50,715 bases of DNA from Balneolaceae bacterium (GCA_007694035.1 RECM01000144.1:1-50715), one strand, 5' to 3'. Positions 18,627-28,177 are shown, counted from the first letter of the stretch. The notes: generated from the letters alone by a model not told the origin. Numbers and translations are program-made.

Positions 18627-20090
18627 TCAGTCGGTGATCCGGTTGTCCATAAGCAGTTTTCTGTACTTAACACCGGCCTTTGAAACACGGTTCACGCCAT
18701 TGAAGGCCGCAATCCGGTAGGCTTCAGAATACGTCGGGTAATTGAGGATGTGGTTGATAAAATACCTGATGTCGCCGCCATTGGCCATTACCGCCTGGCC
18801 GAGGTGAATGATTTCACAGGCATCATCACCCACAATCTGTACGCCCAGCAGCTTAAATGTAGATGTCTCGAACACCAGCTTGAGCAAGCCGGCTTTTGTA
18901 TTGTTGATGGCCGCCTTTGTGAGCGAATTGTAGAAAGCGCGCCCAACGGTCACTTCATAGCCTTCGGCCCGTGCTTCTGACTCGTTCAGCCCGATGTTTG
19001 AAATTTCGGGGATCGAATAGATTCCGAAGGGCACGTCGGCATTCACCCTGCTTGCCGGTATATCGAACATCGCGCAGCAGGCCAGCCGGCCCTGGTTGAA
19101 AGAAGCCGATGCAAGACCGGGATAGCCGATCACATCGCCCGAGGCATATATACTGGGCACGGCCGTACGGTAGTGCTCATCAACTTTTATATATCCTTCT
19201 TTATCCGTTTTTATGCCCACATTTTCCAGGCCGATTTTGGTGGTGTTCGGGGTCCGCTTGCCGAAGTAGAGTACCTGCTCCGATTCGATAACCATCAGTT
19301 CATCCGATTTGCCCATTGTAAATCGTACTTCGGTATAGTTCCGCAGCATATTAAAGCTGATACCCTTCAGGATTACGTTGCTTTTAACCCCGATGCGGTT
19401 CTCTTCGAGCGTTGAAAGAAATTGATTTCGGATTTCTTCATCGAGAAAGCTGAGAAAATTGTCGTTCAGGTTCAGGATGTTCACTTTTGTACCAAGCGCA
19501 TTGAAAATGGTGGCGTATTCAATGGCGTTAATCCCTGTACCCACGATTACGAGCCGTCGCGGTATGTGCGTCAGATTCATCAGAGAGGTCAGGTCCAGTA
19601 TGGTTTCCTGGTTCACATCGAACAGTGCCGGAGGTTTGGGGCTGCTGCCGGTCGAAATCAGGATGTTCTTACCGGTATAGTTTTTGACCTTTCCCAGGTG
19701 ATCGGTTACCTCAACGGTATTGGGATCGGTAAGTTTCCCGAAGCCGCGGGCGGTATCGATCTCGTTCTTGATCAGATTCCGCTTTAGTTCGCTGTTTTCG
19801 TGATCAATTACCCTGTTTTTGAACTTCAGCAGGTCCTGCATCTGAAACAGGTCGTACGCCTTTTTCCCGCCAAGGTCGCCGAATTGCTGGGTGAATTTGT
19901 GAATGTTCAGGGCTGCATCACGAAGGGCTTTGCTGGGCACTGTACCGGTGTTTATCCATGCGCCGCCGAGTTGCTGCTGATGGGCCTCAACCAGCAGTAC
20001 TTTTTTGTCAAATTTTGAAGCCTGCATCGCACAGGAAAAACCCGCCGGCCCGCTGCCGATAACTATCAGATCGTACGTCTTTTTGCTCAT
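18627..20090 (-). CDS. sthA: Soluble pyridine nucleotide transhydrogenase
   Basis: A 487-aa FAD flavoprotein of the pyridine nucleotide-disulfide oxidoreductase family. The FAD-binding motif is IGSGPAGFSCA (11-21), the second Rossmann fold VIVGTGINAIEYA, and the C-terminal motif ILNYPTYSEAYRIAAFNGVNR matches SthA rather than lipoamide dehydrogenase. The redox-disulfide site is absent: GGAWINTGTVPSKALR has no cysteine, not even the single Cys of E. coli SthA. That fits a transhydrogenase, which moves hydride between NADPH and NAD+ without a dithiol. The ATG is at 20090. It is divergent from sodA across a 240-base region. Confidence 0.92.
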   Translation of the reverse strand: MSKKTYDLIVIGSGPAGFSCAMQASKFDKKVLLVEAHQQQLGGAWINTGTVPSKALRDAALNIHKFTQQFGDLGGKKAYDLFQMQDLLKFKNRVIDHENSELKRNLIKNEIDTARGFGKLTDPNTVEVTDHLGKVKNYTGKNILISTGSSPKPPALFDVNQETILDLTSLMNLTHIPRRLVIVGTGINAIEYATIFNALGTKVNILNLNDNFLSFLDEEIRNQFLSTLEENRIGVKSNVILKGISFNMLRNYTEVRFTMGKSDELMVIESEQVLYFGKRTPNTTKIGLENVGIKTDKEGYIKVDEHYRTAVPSIYASGDVIGYPGLASASFNQGRLACCAMFDIPASRVNADVPFGIYSIPEISNIGLNESEARAEGYEVTVGRAFYNSLTKAAINNTKAGLLKLVFETSTFKLLGVQIVGDDACEIIHLGQAVMANGGDIRYFINHILNYPTYSEAYRIAAFNGVNRVSKAGVKYRKLLMDNRITD

Positions 20091-20256
20091 GTGAGAGATT
20101 TGTGGGAGATTGTGTACTTGATAATAACCACTATGTACTAATTAATACCGGCCGGTGAAACGTTAACCGCCCGGAAATTGTAGTAATATACAGGTATAAT
20201 TGCGACAGTGCAGTATTATTTGCACCCCGATTTTTCATTTATCGGCTGATGGATGC

Positions 20257-20264
20257 TATATTGC
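20257..20264 (+). promoter_or_regulatory. Putative promoter box upstream of sodA
   Basis: TATATTGC, identical to the box upstream of the tRNA, lies 66 bases before the sodA ATG. Similar words TATAATTGC and TATTATTTGC occur 40-65 bases further upstream, so more than one start is possible. Confidence 0.4.
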
Positions 20265-20330
20265 ATACTCAGAAGTGCTTAAATGCGCTGCCAGTTAACA
20301 GAAATATTGCAAAGAAATCATTGAGGAGTT

Positions 20331-20939
20331 ATGTCATACAAATTGCCAGATTTACCCTATGCACACGATGCATTGGAACCGCATATAGACGCAAAAACCA
20401 TGGAAATTCACCATGGTAAACACCACAAAGGGTACGTAGATAAGGTTAACGCTGCGCTTGAAGGCCACGATTTCGCAAGCAAGCCGATAGAGGACGTGCT
20501 GAAAAATATTGATGCTGTTCCTGCCGATAAAAAGCAGGCAGTGATCAACAATGGCGGTGGTCACGCCAACCATTCCCTGTTCTGGACCATTCTTTCTCCC
20601 GACGGCGGTGGGAAACCGGGGGGAAGCATCGGGCCGGCCATCGATTCCACTTTCGGCAGCCTCGAGAAATTCAAGGATGAATTCTCGAATGCAGCCGCTA
20701 CACGGTTCGGCTCCGGCTGGGCATGGCTGTGCGTTGATGGCAGCGGCGGGCTGAAAGTGATGTCTACCGCCAATCAGGACAGCCCCTACATGCAGGGACT
20801 TACCCCTGTTCTTGGCCTCGACGTGTGGGAACACGCCTACTACCTGAATTACCAGAACCGCAGACCCGATTACATTTCAGCATTCTGGAACGTGGTAAAC
20901 TGGAAAAAAGTGAACGAACTGTTCGAAGCAGCCCGGTAG
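20331..20939 (+). CDS. sodA: Superoxide dismutase (Mn-type or cambialistic)
   Basis: A 202-aa iron/manganese superoxide dismutase that converts superoxide to hydrogen peroxide and oxygen in the cytoplasm. The metal ligands are H27, H81, D164 and H168 (in DVWEHAYY). GGGHANH at 75-81 and NQDSP at 148-152 favour manganese over iron. WAWLCVD and FWNVVNW are standard SOD segments. There is no signal peptide. A strong GAGGAG lies just ahead of the ATG. A hairpin terminator follows 30 bases after the stop. Confidence 0.97.
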   Translation: MSYKLPDLPYAHDALEPHIDAKTMEIHHGKHHKGYVDKVNAALEGHDFASKPIEDVLKNIDAVPADKKQAVINNGGGHANHSLFWTILSPDGGGKPGGSIGPAIDSTFGSLEKFKDEFSNAAATRFGSGWAWLCVDGSGGLKVMSTANQDSPYMQGLTPVLGLDVWEHAYYLNYQNRRPDYISAFWNVVNWKKVNELFEAAR

Positions 20940-20968
20940 GCTGTTCATGATCGTACATAGCAAAACAG

Positions 20969-20997
20969 AAGGCTGCCTGCTGAAGGCGGCCTTTTTT
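20969..20997 (+). terminator. Intrinsic terminator of sodA
   Basis: The stem AAGGCTGCC / GGCGGCCTT (one G-U pair) with a seven-base loop is followed by TTTTTT. It sits between convergent genes; the stop codon of the downstream lipoprotein gene overlaps its T run, so the hairpin may serve both directions. Confidence 0.9.
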
Positions 20998-21898
20998 ATT
21001 TCCGCCTGTCGGCCAACTGTACTTTAACCCATCTCGAATAGGTTTCGCTGAGCTGGTAAAAAAGGGCAGGATTCGAGATGTTCTGGGTAGTGCCGGACCT
21101 GCTTCTCCCATACGGATCGTAATTGCTTTGGCGGGCGTCACCTGCAACCTGCGCCGGATTTTCGCCGGTAATCTCTTCGTAGGTTGGTGGCTTGATTTCA
21201 AAACCAAGCAGAAACGTGTTGCCCTTTGGGTCGATGGCAAATTGACGCGCTCGCGTGCCAACAATGGGTATTTTCATCTCCAGGGTCATCACATTACCGG
21301 CACGGTTCATCACAAGATCAAGGTCCTGAGCCCTGAGATTGTTGAAATTTACCGGTACCGGTATTATCGGCGCCTTGGAATTTGACCGGCTTATGATGAG
21401 CGCCTGCTGGTGCATCTCATCATCGATTGACTGAAGCAAACGGGCATTCTCGGGTATGGACGACCAGCCCGGATTTTCCAGGTATGATTTTCTTGCACCG
21501 GGTATGGGCGAAAGAGCGTACAGTATTCCGGCAGGGTAGGAGATCCCGAACGATTGCTTGAAACCGGTATCACCATCCAGATATACGGTAAATCCAAACC
21601 GCAGGGCGTTCTGGTAAAGGCGGTTGTTTTTGAAATTAATGAGCAGGTACACAAACTCATCGTCGTTGGTCACATAATAATCGAACTCATTGAGCTGTTC
21701 GCCACGCCGTATCTCATCGGGCCATTGCGACAGCACTCCGGTTACGGGAAGCGGTCCGCCGGCATGGATTGTTCGTATGGTTTTGGAGGGCCCGCATGCA
21801 GATAGTGTGACCGATATCAGTATCGCAATAAAAAGGGGATAAAAAACCGTGCGGTTCAATAATAGATTTAGTTTATTGTCTGGTGATGGAAGACTCAT
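20996..21898 (-). CDS. Predicted lipoprotein with CBM9/DOMON-like fold
   Basis: A 300-aa exported protein. Residues 1-35 are a lipoprotein signal ending in lipobox LSAC (C35). The rest has the strand pattern of carbohydrate-binding family 9-like modules: VTGVLSQWPDEIRRGE, YYVTNDDEFVYLLINF, RFGFTVYLDGDTGF, then a later RAGNVMTLEMKIPI. Such modules often bind sugars or haem or act as domains of larger proteins; here it stands alone, so no function is claimed. A Tyr/Ser/Gly-rich loop (DPYGRSRSG) lies near the C-terminus. It is convergent with sodA. Confidence 0.65.
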   Translation of the reverse strand: MSLPSPDNKLNLLLNRTVFYPLFIAILISVTLSACGPSKTIRTIHAGGPLPVTGVLSQWPDEIRRGEQLNEFDYYVTNDDEFVYLLINFKNNRLYQNALRFGFTVYLDGDTGFKQSFGISYPAGILYALSPIPGARKSYLENPGWSSIPENARLLQSIDDEMHQQALIISRSNSKAPIIPVPVNFNNLRAQDLDLVMNRAGNVMTLEMKIPIVGTRARQFAIDPKGNTFLLGFEIKPPTYEEITGENPAQVAGDARQSNYDPYGRSRSGTTQNISNPALFYQLSETYSRWVKVQLADRRK

Positions 21899-21995
21899 AA
21901 AACTGACGTATTTTTAGGAAATTTTTTACAGGTTCTTCACGTTTCAATGAAATACCTGTTAATAGTATAAACGTAAACGGAAAAAACAGATAATT

Positions 21996-22439
21996 ATGCA
22001 ATTTGGATTTGGAATCGGCCCCGATACTTCATGGATGAGAAAAGAACTCACTGATCTGGGTGTGCAGGAAGTCACCACCCCCGAAGAAGTGGATCAGATG
22101 ATGAAAGATACATCAAAAGGAACAACTTTACTGGTCATCAATTCCGTATGCGGCTGCGCTGCCGGTAACGCGAGGCCTGCGGTTAAGATCGCAATGGCCA
22201 ACAGCAAAAAGCCCGACCACCTGTTCACAGTATTCGCCGGCCAGGACAAAGATGCCACAGCCCGCGCCAGAAGCTATTTTTCTGATTTTCCGCCATCATC
22301 CCCATCGTTCGCCTTCTTTAAGGATGGTGAAATCAAAGCGATGATCCCCCGGCACCGGGTTGAAGGCCGCAGCGCCCAGGAGGTTGCACAGGACCTTCAG
22401 ATGGTATTCGACGCCTTCTGCGAAGAACAGACCGTTTGA
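21996..22439 (+). CDS. BrxA/BrxB-type bacilliredoxin
   Basis: A 147-aa thioredoxin-fold protein with the CGC active site C52-G53-C54 in VINSVCGCAAGNARPAV, the hallmark of the YphP/YqiW family. In Bacillus these proteins remove bacillithiol from oxidised proteins. Many FCB-group genomes carry homologues, where the low-molecular-weight thiol partner may also be bacillithiol, but no bshA/B/C gene is in this window. SPSFAFFKDG is the conserved cis-Pro region. It is close to sodA and sthA, forming a loose redox neighbourhood. No signal peptide is visible. Confidence 0.93.
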   Translation: MQFGFGIGPDTSWMRKELTDLGVQEVTTPEEVDQMMKDTSKGTTLLVINSVCGCAAGNARPAVKIAMANSKKPDHLFTVFAGQDKDATARARSYFSDFPPSSPSFAFFKDGEIKAMIPRHRVEGRSAQEVAQDLQMVFDAFCEEQTV

Positions 22440-22549
22440 TTGGTTGATCTGAATCCACACAGGTGATCTGAGCCCCGGGCGGCACAGCCCGGGGATTCAC
22501 AGCCTGGGGTAACATAGTTACGTGATGCCAGCCACTACCGGCCGGTTGC

Positions 22550-24268
22550 TCATCGCCTGAAGGCTTTGGCACCGAAATCAACTTCATCGCCATTATAGGT
22601 CAGTTTCACCCCGCCCGGCGTTGACTTGCCGCCGTTTGGCCCGAAAGACGCCGCTGTCTCCCCGAGTTTTTCAACCGGTATCTCTTTGCCTATCTGCCGC
22701 GGCTTGTCGCCATAGAAACTGTCAACATGCAGGGTCTGGGTCGGGTAGGCGAATTCAACACCCACTTCTTTGGCCATCTTCAGAATCTCGAGGAAAATAT
22801 TGTGGCGCTGCTGCAGCTCATCGCTCCAGCTCGGTACTTTCAGGAATACATAGAAAAGCACATCCAGGGAGTGCGAACCGAAATCGTTGAAGTGGATTTC
22901 GAAAAAATCTTTCCGCGTATAGGGGTTGGCCTGAACAATCGCTTTCAATCCCTCAACAAAGGCTTCCATCTGCTCGGGTGTGGTACTGTAAGTGAGGTTG
23001 AGCCGTGTGAGGATCCTCCTGAACTGCCGCATCCCCAGGTTGTCGATAGACGAGTCGGCTACCCGGGCGTTGGGCACGCTCACGAGCGAATTGTAGAACG
23101 TGCGAACACGCGTGGTACGGAACCCCACTTCTTCAACCACACCTTCCATTTCGCCGATCTTGATCCAGTCTCCGATGCGGAAGGGCCTGTCGGCGAAGAT
23201 GGTGATAGACCCGAAAAAATTGGCCAGCGTATCGCGGGCGGCAAGCGCTACCGCCAGGCCGCCAATACCCAGGCCCGCAAGTACCGAGGTTACATTGATC
23301 CCCTTGTTCTGCAGAATGAACAGAACACCGATAACCACAATGAATATTTTGAGGGTTTTCCGAAGCAACGGCACAAGCTGCTCATCAAGCGTGCTCTCCG
23401 TTTTTGCGGTAACCGAAGCCAGGTACTCCGACAATACGTTGATCATGCCGTACAGCAGCCAGATCAGGGAGCCAAGAAGGGCCACTTCGAAGACTGTGCG
23501 CAGAAAATAGTTCGCGGTTACCGGAAGCATCAGATTGGTGTACGTGATCAGGTAAAACAGGATCATGATCACAAAACTGATCGGCTTGTCGGCCTCCTTC
23601 ACAACGAGATTATCCCACTTGGTACTGGTTTTCTGCGTAAACTTCAGCAGGTATTTGTCGAGCAGGAATATGGTTATACTCCGAAGCACCAGACCGATCA
23701 GTATCCAGAAGAACAGGGCGATATACTGCCAAATCGATAGCCCGCCGAATTCATTGCGCATATACTCGGGCAGGTTGTCGACCACCACATCCACGAAAAT
23801 GGAAAATGTGCTGCGGTAAAGATCCGGTATCATATCAACGGTCGCTTTTGAGAAAACCCAGACCGTATCCCGTTTTACCAGGAAGACTTCCGGCAGAGAT
23901 GGAAACAGGATGTAGGTATGCATGCCGCTCAGCGTATCGGTGTAGTCGCGGTCGCCGGGTATCGATTCCAGATCGATTATGAGCCCTCGCGCGTCGAGTA
24001 CCTTAAGCAGCTGCGATGCCCGTTCAATGCGTTGATCCAGGTCAAGTGCGGGATCGGCTATCATGGTTGTTGCGGCCAGCTCGGGCTGGCGGTGCCCCTT
24101 CATCTGCCAGTGCAGAAAGGTGTGGGTCGCCCTTCGTGGATTGTTGAGCAATCGTTCATAATCACTCGCATCCGGCACGGCCTGTGCACTGGCCCCGTCA
24201 GGGCTCATCGAAAGCAATCCGATGAAAAGCGCGATGAGCAGTGTGCTGTAGAATCCGGTTCTCTTCAT
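22550..24268 (-). CDS. MscS-family mechanosensitive ion channel
   Basis: A 572-aa protein with a cleavable signal peptide (about 1-29, cut near GASAQA). A periplasmic region of about 145 residues follows, then membrane helices near 180-200, 230-250, 258-280, 305-320 and the pore helix 326-352 (AGLGIGGLAVALAARDTLAN), and the MscS beta domain (FADRPFRIGDWIKI, GVVEEVGFRTTRVRTFYNSLVSVPNA). It opens on membrane tension and releases solutes on osmotic downshock. The periplasmic N-terminal domain makes it larger than E. coli MscS (286 aa), as in other signal-peptide-bearing family members. It stands alone. Confidence 0.95.
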   Translation of the reverse strand: MKRTGFYSTLLIALFIGLLSMSPDGASAQAVPDASDYERLLNNPRRATHTFLHWQMKGHRQPELAATTMIADPALDLDQRIERASQLLKVLDARGLIIDLESIPGDRDYTDTLSGMHTYILFPSLPEVFLVKRDTVWVFSKATVDMIPDLYRSTFSIFVDVVVDNLPEYMRNEFGGLSIWQYIALFFWILIGLVLRSITIFLLDKYLLKFTQKTSTKWDNLVVKEADKPISFVIMILFYLITYTNLMLPVTANYFLRTVFEVALLGSLIWLLYGMINVLSEYLASVTAKTESTLDEQLVPLLRKTLKIFIVVIGVLFILQNKGINVTSVLAGLGIGGLAVALAARDTLANFFGSITIFADRPFRIGDWIKIGEMEGVVEEVGFRTTRVRTFYNSLVSVPNARVADSSIDNLGMRQFRRILTRLNLTYSTTPEQMEAFVEGLKAIVQANPYTRKDFFEIHFNDFGSHSLDVLFYVFLKVPSWSDELQQRHNIFLEILKMAKEVGVEFAYPTQTLHVDSFYGDKPRQIGKEIPVEKLGETAASFGPNGGKSTPGGVKLTYNGDEVDFGAKAFRR

Positions 24269-24622
24269 TATCAGATATCTCTTTTTGGTTTATATCCGGA
24301 TCAGGCACCACGCAGCAGTACGGTCAAATTCGGCTCAGATGATACGGGCCACGAGGCAGATAATGGCTTCCCGTACTCCGGTTGCCTGACCAGGGTTGAA
24401 TATTCAGCCTGAATATACGGTACTCACAAGTAGGGAGCAGGCGTTAAAGTGAAAAAAGCGTATCCGGCAATAAGCCGGCTTGCAGAATCCGTTACGGGCA
24501 TCTTTCCAAATGAAATTTCATGCGCTGCCGCAAACAGGCATCTCTCGCTTGACAAAACAAGCGTTCACGCAAACGGGCAACTCGCGCGCGATATAACAAG
24601 CGCTGCCGTTAACGTGCAACTT
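24269..24622. repeat. Gap with degenerate 39-bp tandem repeat
   Basis: The mscS side (24269-24480) shows no clear element. From 24482 to 24639 there are four diverged units of 39-40 bases starting at 24482, 24522, 24561 and 24600, for example GCGCTGCCGcaaACaGGCAtct... and GCGCTGCCGttAACgtGCAAct...GATATAACta. The last unit runs into the 3' end of the spermidine-synthase-like gene (stop at 24623). Confidence 0.65.
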
Positions 24623-27007
24623 TCAGCGCGATATAACTAGTGTTGCCGCGCCGGCAAGGGCATAGGCCAGTGCCCCGGTGAACAGAACTGTACTGTAGCC
24701 CCACTCGAGCGCCAGCCAGACCGCCAATACTGTGCTGATCACTGAAAAACACCCGTTAATGCCCCAGGCCCAGGGAACCTGGGCGGAATCGGTACCCGAT
24801 AAACGGCGGATGCCGCCGGGAAATGGCATACCCATCAGGAAACCGACAGGCGCGATGATCAGTACGCTTGCCGCTATCCTCACTATCGCCGGCATTGATA
24901 TGCTAATGCCGATAATCAGGGGCAATACAACCTGCAGTAACCCAACCAGCAGGGCCAGCAACAGCAGCAAACCCTCAAGCCCCCGCCGGTATCGGGTTAT
25001 GTGCCCGCTGAAGTAACTTCCCGTTCCGGAACTGATGAGCAGAATGCCCAGAACCGTGGCAGTGGCGTAAACAGGCTGACCGAAATAGTGGATGAACTGC
25101 TGTATCAGGTTTATCTCAACAAACATGAACCCGGTGCCGATACCACCAAAATAGATCAGGGTCCAGCTTTTTTTGCTTCCCCTCCAGCCCAGCCGGAACA
25201 GCGGCAGCACGATGAACAGTACGGCAGCCAGAAATATCTGCACTCCCGTCAGTAAAAGAACGAGATAGCCCAGCTCAATAAAGGGCACAGTCTGGCGCCC
25301 GTATTGTGTAATCAGGTCGCCAATATTGCCGGATTTCAGGAACTGTGAAAAAAACGGACGGTTATCAGTAGCCGGAACGACATTGAACAGGTACTCGTTG
25401 TAGAAGCCTGTCCGGTCGCCCTTAACGATGGCATCCATATATCCGAAAAAAGAGCTTTCTGTCACATTGTATTGCTGCCTCTCGCCCATGCTGATGCCTG
25501 GCAGAAGCGCGGGATCGAACTGATTCCTCTCACAGAATTCACGTATGCGGTCTGCACTTTCCCCGGTAAGTGGCGATCGCGAAAGAACAAATGTAATCGT
25601 AGACCAGCTCCGGATGGCCGCAATATGCCTTTCAGGTTCCGCGATACCATTCCGTTCCGCCGTTTCGGCAAGCGTTGCAAGTATCCTCAGCGTATTGCGG
25701 GGTGGCTGGTCCATCCAGGATGTGACCGAGATAACACCGTCGTCAAGCAGCAGGTCCCACATCTGTGCGAAAGCCTCGAGGGTCAGGTCATACTGTTCCT
25801 GCAGTGCATACAGGCCGGATGTGCCTCCGAATGCATCCAAAGTAGGTAGTATGATGTGGGAGTAGCCTCCATCCGACCGGTTCAGCCAGGCCCGGTTGCT
25901 CTGGTGAACAACAAGTACATTGGTGTGATCGAGAATACTGCTTCCGTAGAAACCATGTGATATCCGGTTGGTAAGGCCGGTAAGCCCCGGATTGGGTTCC
26001 ACCGCGGTAACATGGTTCGCATTGTTGGCAATGGCGTGAAATGCGTGCCGGCCGGTACCGGTACTGGTTATGAGGATGTTGCCGGCAGGCCTGACCAGCC
26101 AGGGCAGCTGCTTTGTGGTGTGGGATAAGATATCATCGGTAATACCGGCGGGATCCTTCACCGGACCCGACCAGTTCCCGTTTACAAACACCATGGGCTC
26201 GACGGGAATCACCCCGGTATAATTGAGGCTTACTCCCGGCGCGTACCGGCTGGCGTCGGTCTTTACAGCCTCGATAACCCCGTGAGGGCTGGATTCACGG
26301 CTAAGGACATCAGCACCGGGCAGGTTCATAGTGCCGCTCAGCCCCTTGTACTGCGAAATATTGATCCGGGGAGGGTTGAAAATTCCGGCACCGGCTATGA
26401 GCAGCGCAAGCAGGGCAACGGGCGCCAGCCGTTTCCTGTTCCGGGCCGATGAACAGAAGTATGCGGCAACCAGCGGCAGCAGGGCAAATAAGGCGGCAAG
26501 TTGTTCGGGAAACAGTAACCACATCGCAAGAACGCCGGTCAATCCGCCCAGGCCCGATCCCGCCATGTTGTAAAAATAGATCCGGCCAATATCGGCTGCG
26601 TAACGGGTAAGGATCAGGCCTATGGCCAGCGCGCCTGTCAGAAAGGGGAGGGTATAGAGAAGGTAGACCAGAACAAGGCTCACAATCTCGCTGTTGTCGA
26701 TGAACAGCAGCCAGGTGTCGAAACCACCCACAATGTTTTCGACCAGATAGACCGATGATCCCATGGCCAGGGAGGTGAGCAGCATCAGAAACGGGATGAG
26801 AAATCCCGACCCGGTCAGGAATTTTCTGCGGAAAAGGGCCAGCAGGGTGCCGCTGGCACCAAATCCAAGCATGGCAACCGACAGTACCATGTAGGCAAAA
26901 TGGTGCCAGTGCGCTATTGAAAGGATCTGGATGAGTACGAGCTGCCAGGCTATTACCGAAGCCGAAAGAAGGCCGATCGCTATCCGGATGCCAGGCATCG
27001 CACTCAC
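24623..27007 (-). CDS. Membrane protein with spermidine-synthase-like domain
   Basis: A 794-aa polytopic protein. About seven helices (1-200) are followed by a soluble segment (about 205-570). This contains a Rossmann SAM-type motif (NILITSTGTGRHAFHAI, VTAVEPNPGLTGL) and ILPTLDAFGG-like strand ends, as in aminopropyltransferase folds. Further helices follow (about 585-790: LLLTGVQIFLAAVLF onward, and GFLMGMPFPGGIRRL). The layout is that of the widespread fused MFS/SpeE-like proteins, whose reaction is unknown. The acidic residues for polyamine binding are not obvious. The GTG start at 27007 overlaps the pcm stop (GTGA); an ATG three codons later is possible. Confidence 0.85.
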   Translation of the reverse strand: MSAMPGIRIAIGLLSASVIAWQLVLIQILSIAHWHHFAYMVLSVAMLGFGASGTLLALFRRKFLTGSGFLIPFLMLLTSLAMGSSVYLVENIVGGFDTWLLFIDNSEIVSLVLVYLLYTLPFLTGALAIGLILTRYAADIGRIYFYNMAGSGLGGLTGVLAMWLLFPEQLAALFALLPLVAAYFCSSARNRKRLAPVALLALLIAGAGIFNPPRINISQYKGLSGTMNLPGADVLSRESSPHGVIEAVKTDASRYAPGVSLNYTGVIPVEPMVFVNGNWSGPVKDPAGITDDILSHTTKQLPWLVRPAGNILITSTGTGRHAFHAIANNANHVTAVEPNPGLTGLTNRISHGFYGSSILDHTNVLVVHQSNRAWLNRSDGGYSHIILPTLDAFGGTSGLYALQEQYDLTLEAFAQMWDLLLDDGVISVTSWMDQPPRNTLRILATLAETAERNGIAEPERHIAAIRSWSTITFVLSRSPLTGESADRIREFCERNQFDPALLPGISMGERQQYNVTESSFFGYMDAIVKGDRTGFYNEYLFNVVPATDNRPFFSQFLKSGNIGDLITQYGRQTVPFIELGYLVLLLTGVQIFLAAVLFIVLPLFRLGWRGSKKSWTLIYFGGIGTGFMFVEINLIQQFIHYFGQPVYATATVLGILLISSGTGSYFSGHITRYRRGLEGLLLLLALLVGLLQVVLPLIIGISISMPAIVRIAASVLIIAPVGFLMGMPFPGGIRRLSGTDSAQVPWAWGINGCFSVISTVLAVWLALEWGYSTVLFTGALAYALAGAATLVISR

Positions 27008-27705
27008 TGTCCGGCCCGGGTGAAGGGTACAAAGCGTACAGGCAGAATATTCCGGGAGCGCACACTGTCGCCGTCTTTTTCAACCAGCATCAGATTCTGG
27101 GTAAAATAGGGCGAACCGACCGGAATAATCATCTTTCCACCGGGTGCAAGCTGCTGAATAAGCGGCGGCGGAATGTGTTCGGCCGCTGCTGTAACCACGA
27201 TGGCATCGAATGGTGCGTATTCTTCCCATCCATGGTAACCATCTGCCAGCTTTACAAGCACATTGCTGTATCCGCTTTCTTCAAGTACCCCGGCGGCGGT
27301 CATGCCCAGCTGCTCGACGATTTCAATAGTATACACCGTATCCACAATTTCGGCCAGAACGGCAGCCTGATACCCTGAGCCGGTGCCGATTTCAAGTACC
27401 CGCATACCGGGCCTGGGTTCAACCAGTTCGGTCATCAGCGCAACGATATAGGGCTGTGATATGGTCTGCCCGTAACCGATAGGCAGTGGTGAATCGTCAT
27501 AGGCCTGTGAAATCCGCGGTGCGGGTACAAAAAGATGCCGTTTAACGGTACGCATGGCCTCAAGCGTGGCTTCATCGCTTATACCGCGGTTCGCTATCTG
27601 CCGGTCGACCATTCTGTTGCGCTCATTCTGGTAATCGTTTTGCGCGGTTACAAGACCGGGAAATAAAAAAAAGCAGAACAGTAATGCTGATACAATGGTT
27701 TTCAT
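27004..27705 (-). CDS. pcm: Exported protein-L-isoaspartate O-methyltransferase
   Basis: A 233-aa PCMT that repairs isoaspartyl residues in aged proteins using SAM. The SAM motif I is VLEIGTGSGYQAAVLAE, preceded by PIGYGQTISQPYIVALM (substrate loop); later motifs include FDAIVVTAAAEHIP and LAPGGKMIIPVG. Unusually for PCMT it begins with a clear signal peptide (MKTIVSALLFCFFLFPGLVTAQ), so it acts outside the cytoplasm or on the membrane; SAM supply there is an open question. A perfect AGGAGG lies seven bases before the ATG. Its stop overlaps the start of the membrane SpeE-like gene. Confidence 0.94.
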   Translation of the reverse strand: MKTIVSALLFCFFLFPGLVTAQNDYQNERNRMVDRQIANRGISDEATLEAMRTVKRHLFVPAPRISQAYDDSPLPIGYGQTISQPYIVALMTELVEPRPGMRVLEIGTGSGYQAAVLAEIVDTVYTIEIVEQLGMTAAGVLEESGYSNVLVKLADGYHGWEEYAPFDAIVVTAAAEHIPPPLIQQLAPGGKMIIPVGSPYFTQNLMLVEKDGDSVRSRNILPVRFVPFTRAGQ

Positions 27706-27867
27706 AGATCATCCTCCTTTATAGTCTAAAGATGATAAATGGGCACACGGAATTCAACTTCAATCGGAACCCGGGCTTCCCGGCCGGGCCGTTGCCGAGT
27801 TGACATCATAGAATGCACATGAATCTGCCGCTGGTAGCGGCTAATTTCGCCCGTTCGGGGCTACACT

Positions 27868-28125
27868 GTTTGGATGGTTACAACGACTCTGCTGTTAGTA
27901 TGCTTTGAATTAGGGATCTGGGGAGCAATAGAACAATAGAATTTGGAAGTGTTTTGGGAGATGTCAACGGTAGCCACTAATTTTGCCACTTCGGGGCTAC
28001 ACTATTTTGATGGTGACAACATCTGTGTTGTTAGTATGCTTCGAATTAGGGAACAAGTGAACATGTGAACAATTGAACCGCGAAGTGTTTTTGGAGGATG
28101 TGACCGGTAGCCCCCAATTTTGGCC
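27868..28125 (-). repeat. Dispersed repeat R1, two inverted copies
   Basis: Two successive R1-type segments in the opposite orientation. The first (about 27868-27975) has TTAGGGATCTGGGGAGCAAT and TGCTGTTAGTATGCTTTGAA. The second (about 28010-28125) has TGTTGTTAGTATGCTTCGAA, TTAGGGAACAAGTGAACATG and a TGTTTTTGGAGGATGTGACC end. Each is preceded by a CTAATTTTGCC...GGGGCTACACT word related to the hairpin tail of copy 1. They fill the 700-base gap upstream of pcm together with the 20-bp repeat that follows. Confidence 0.75.
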
Positions 28126-28177
28126 AAAAGCAGGGCAACACTATTTCAGAAGTTACAGAATCCAAATCTGTCACCGG

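Noticed and set aside
22727-23740. 337-aa ORF antisense to the MscS gene
   Set aside because: Shadow frame; the opposite strand has a full MscS domain.
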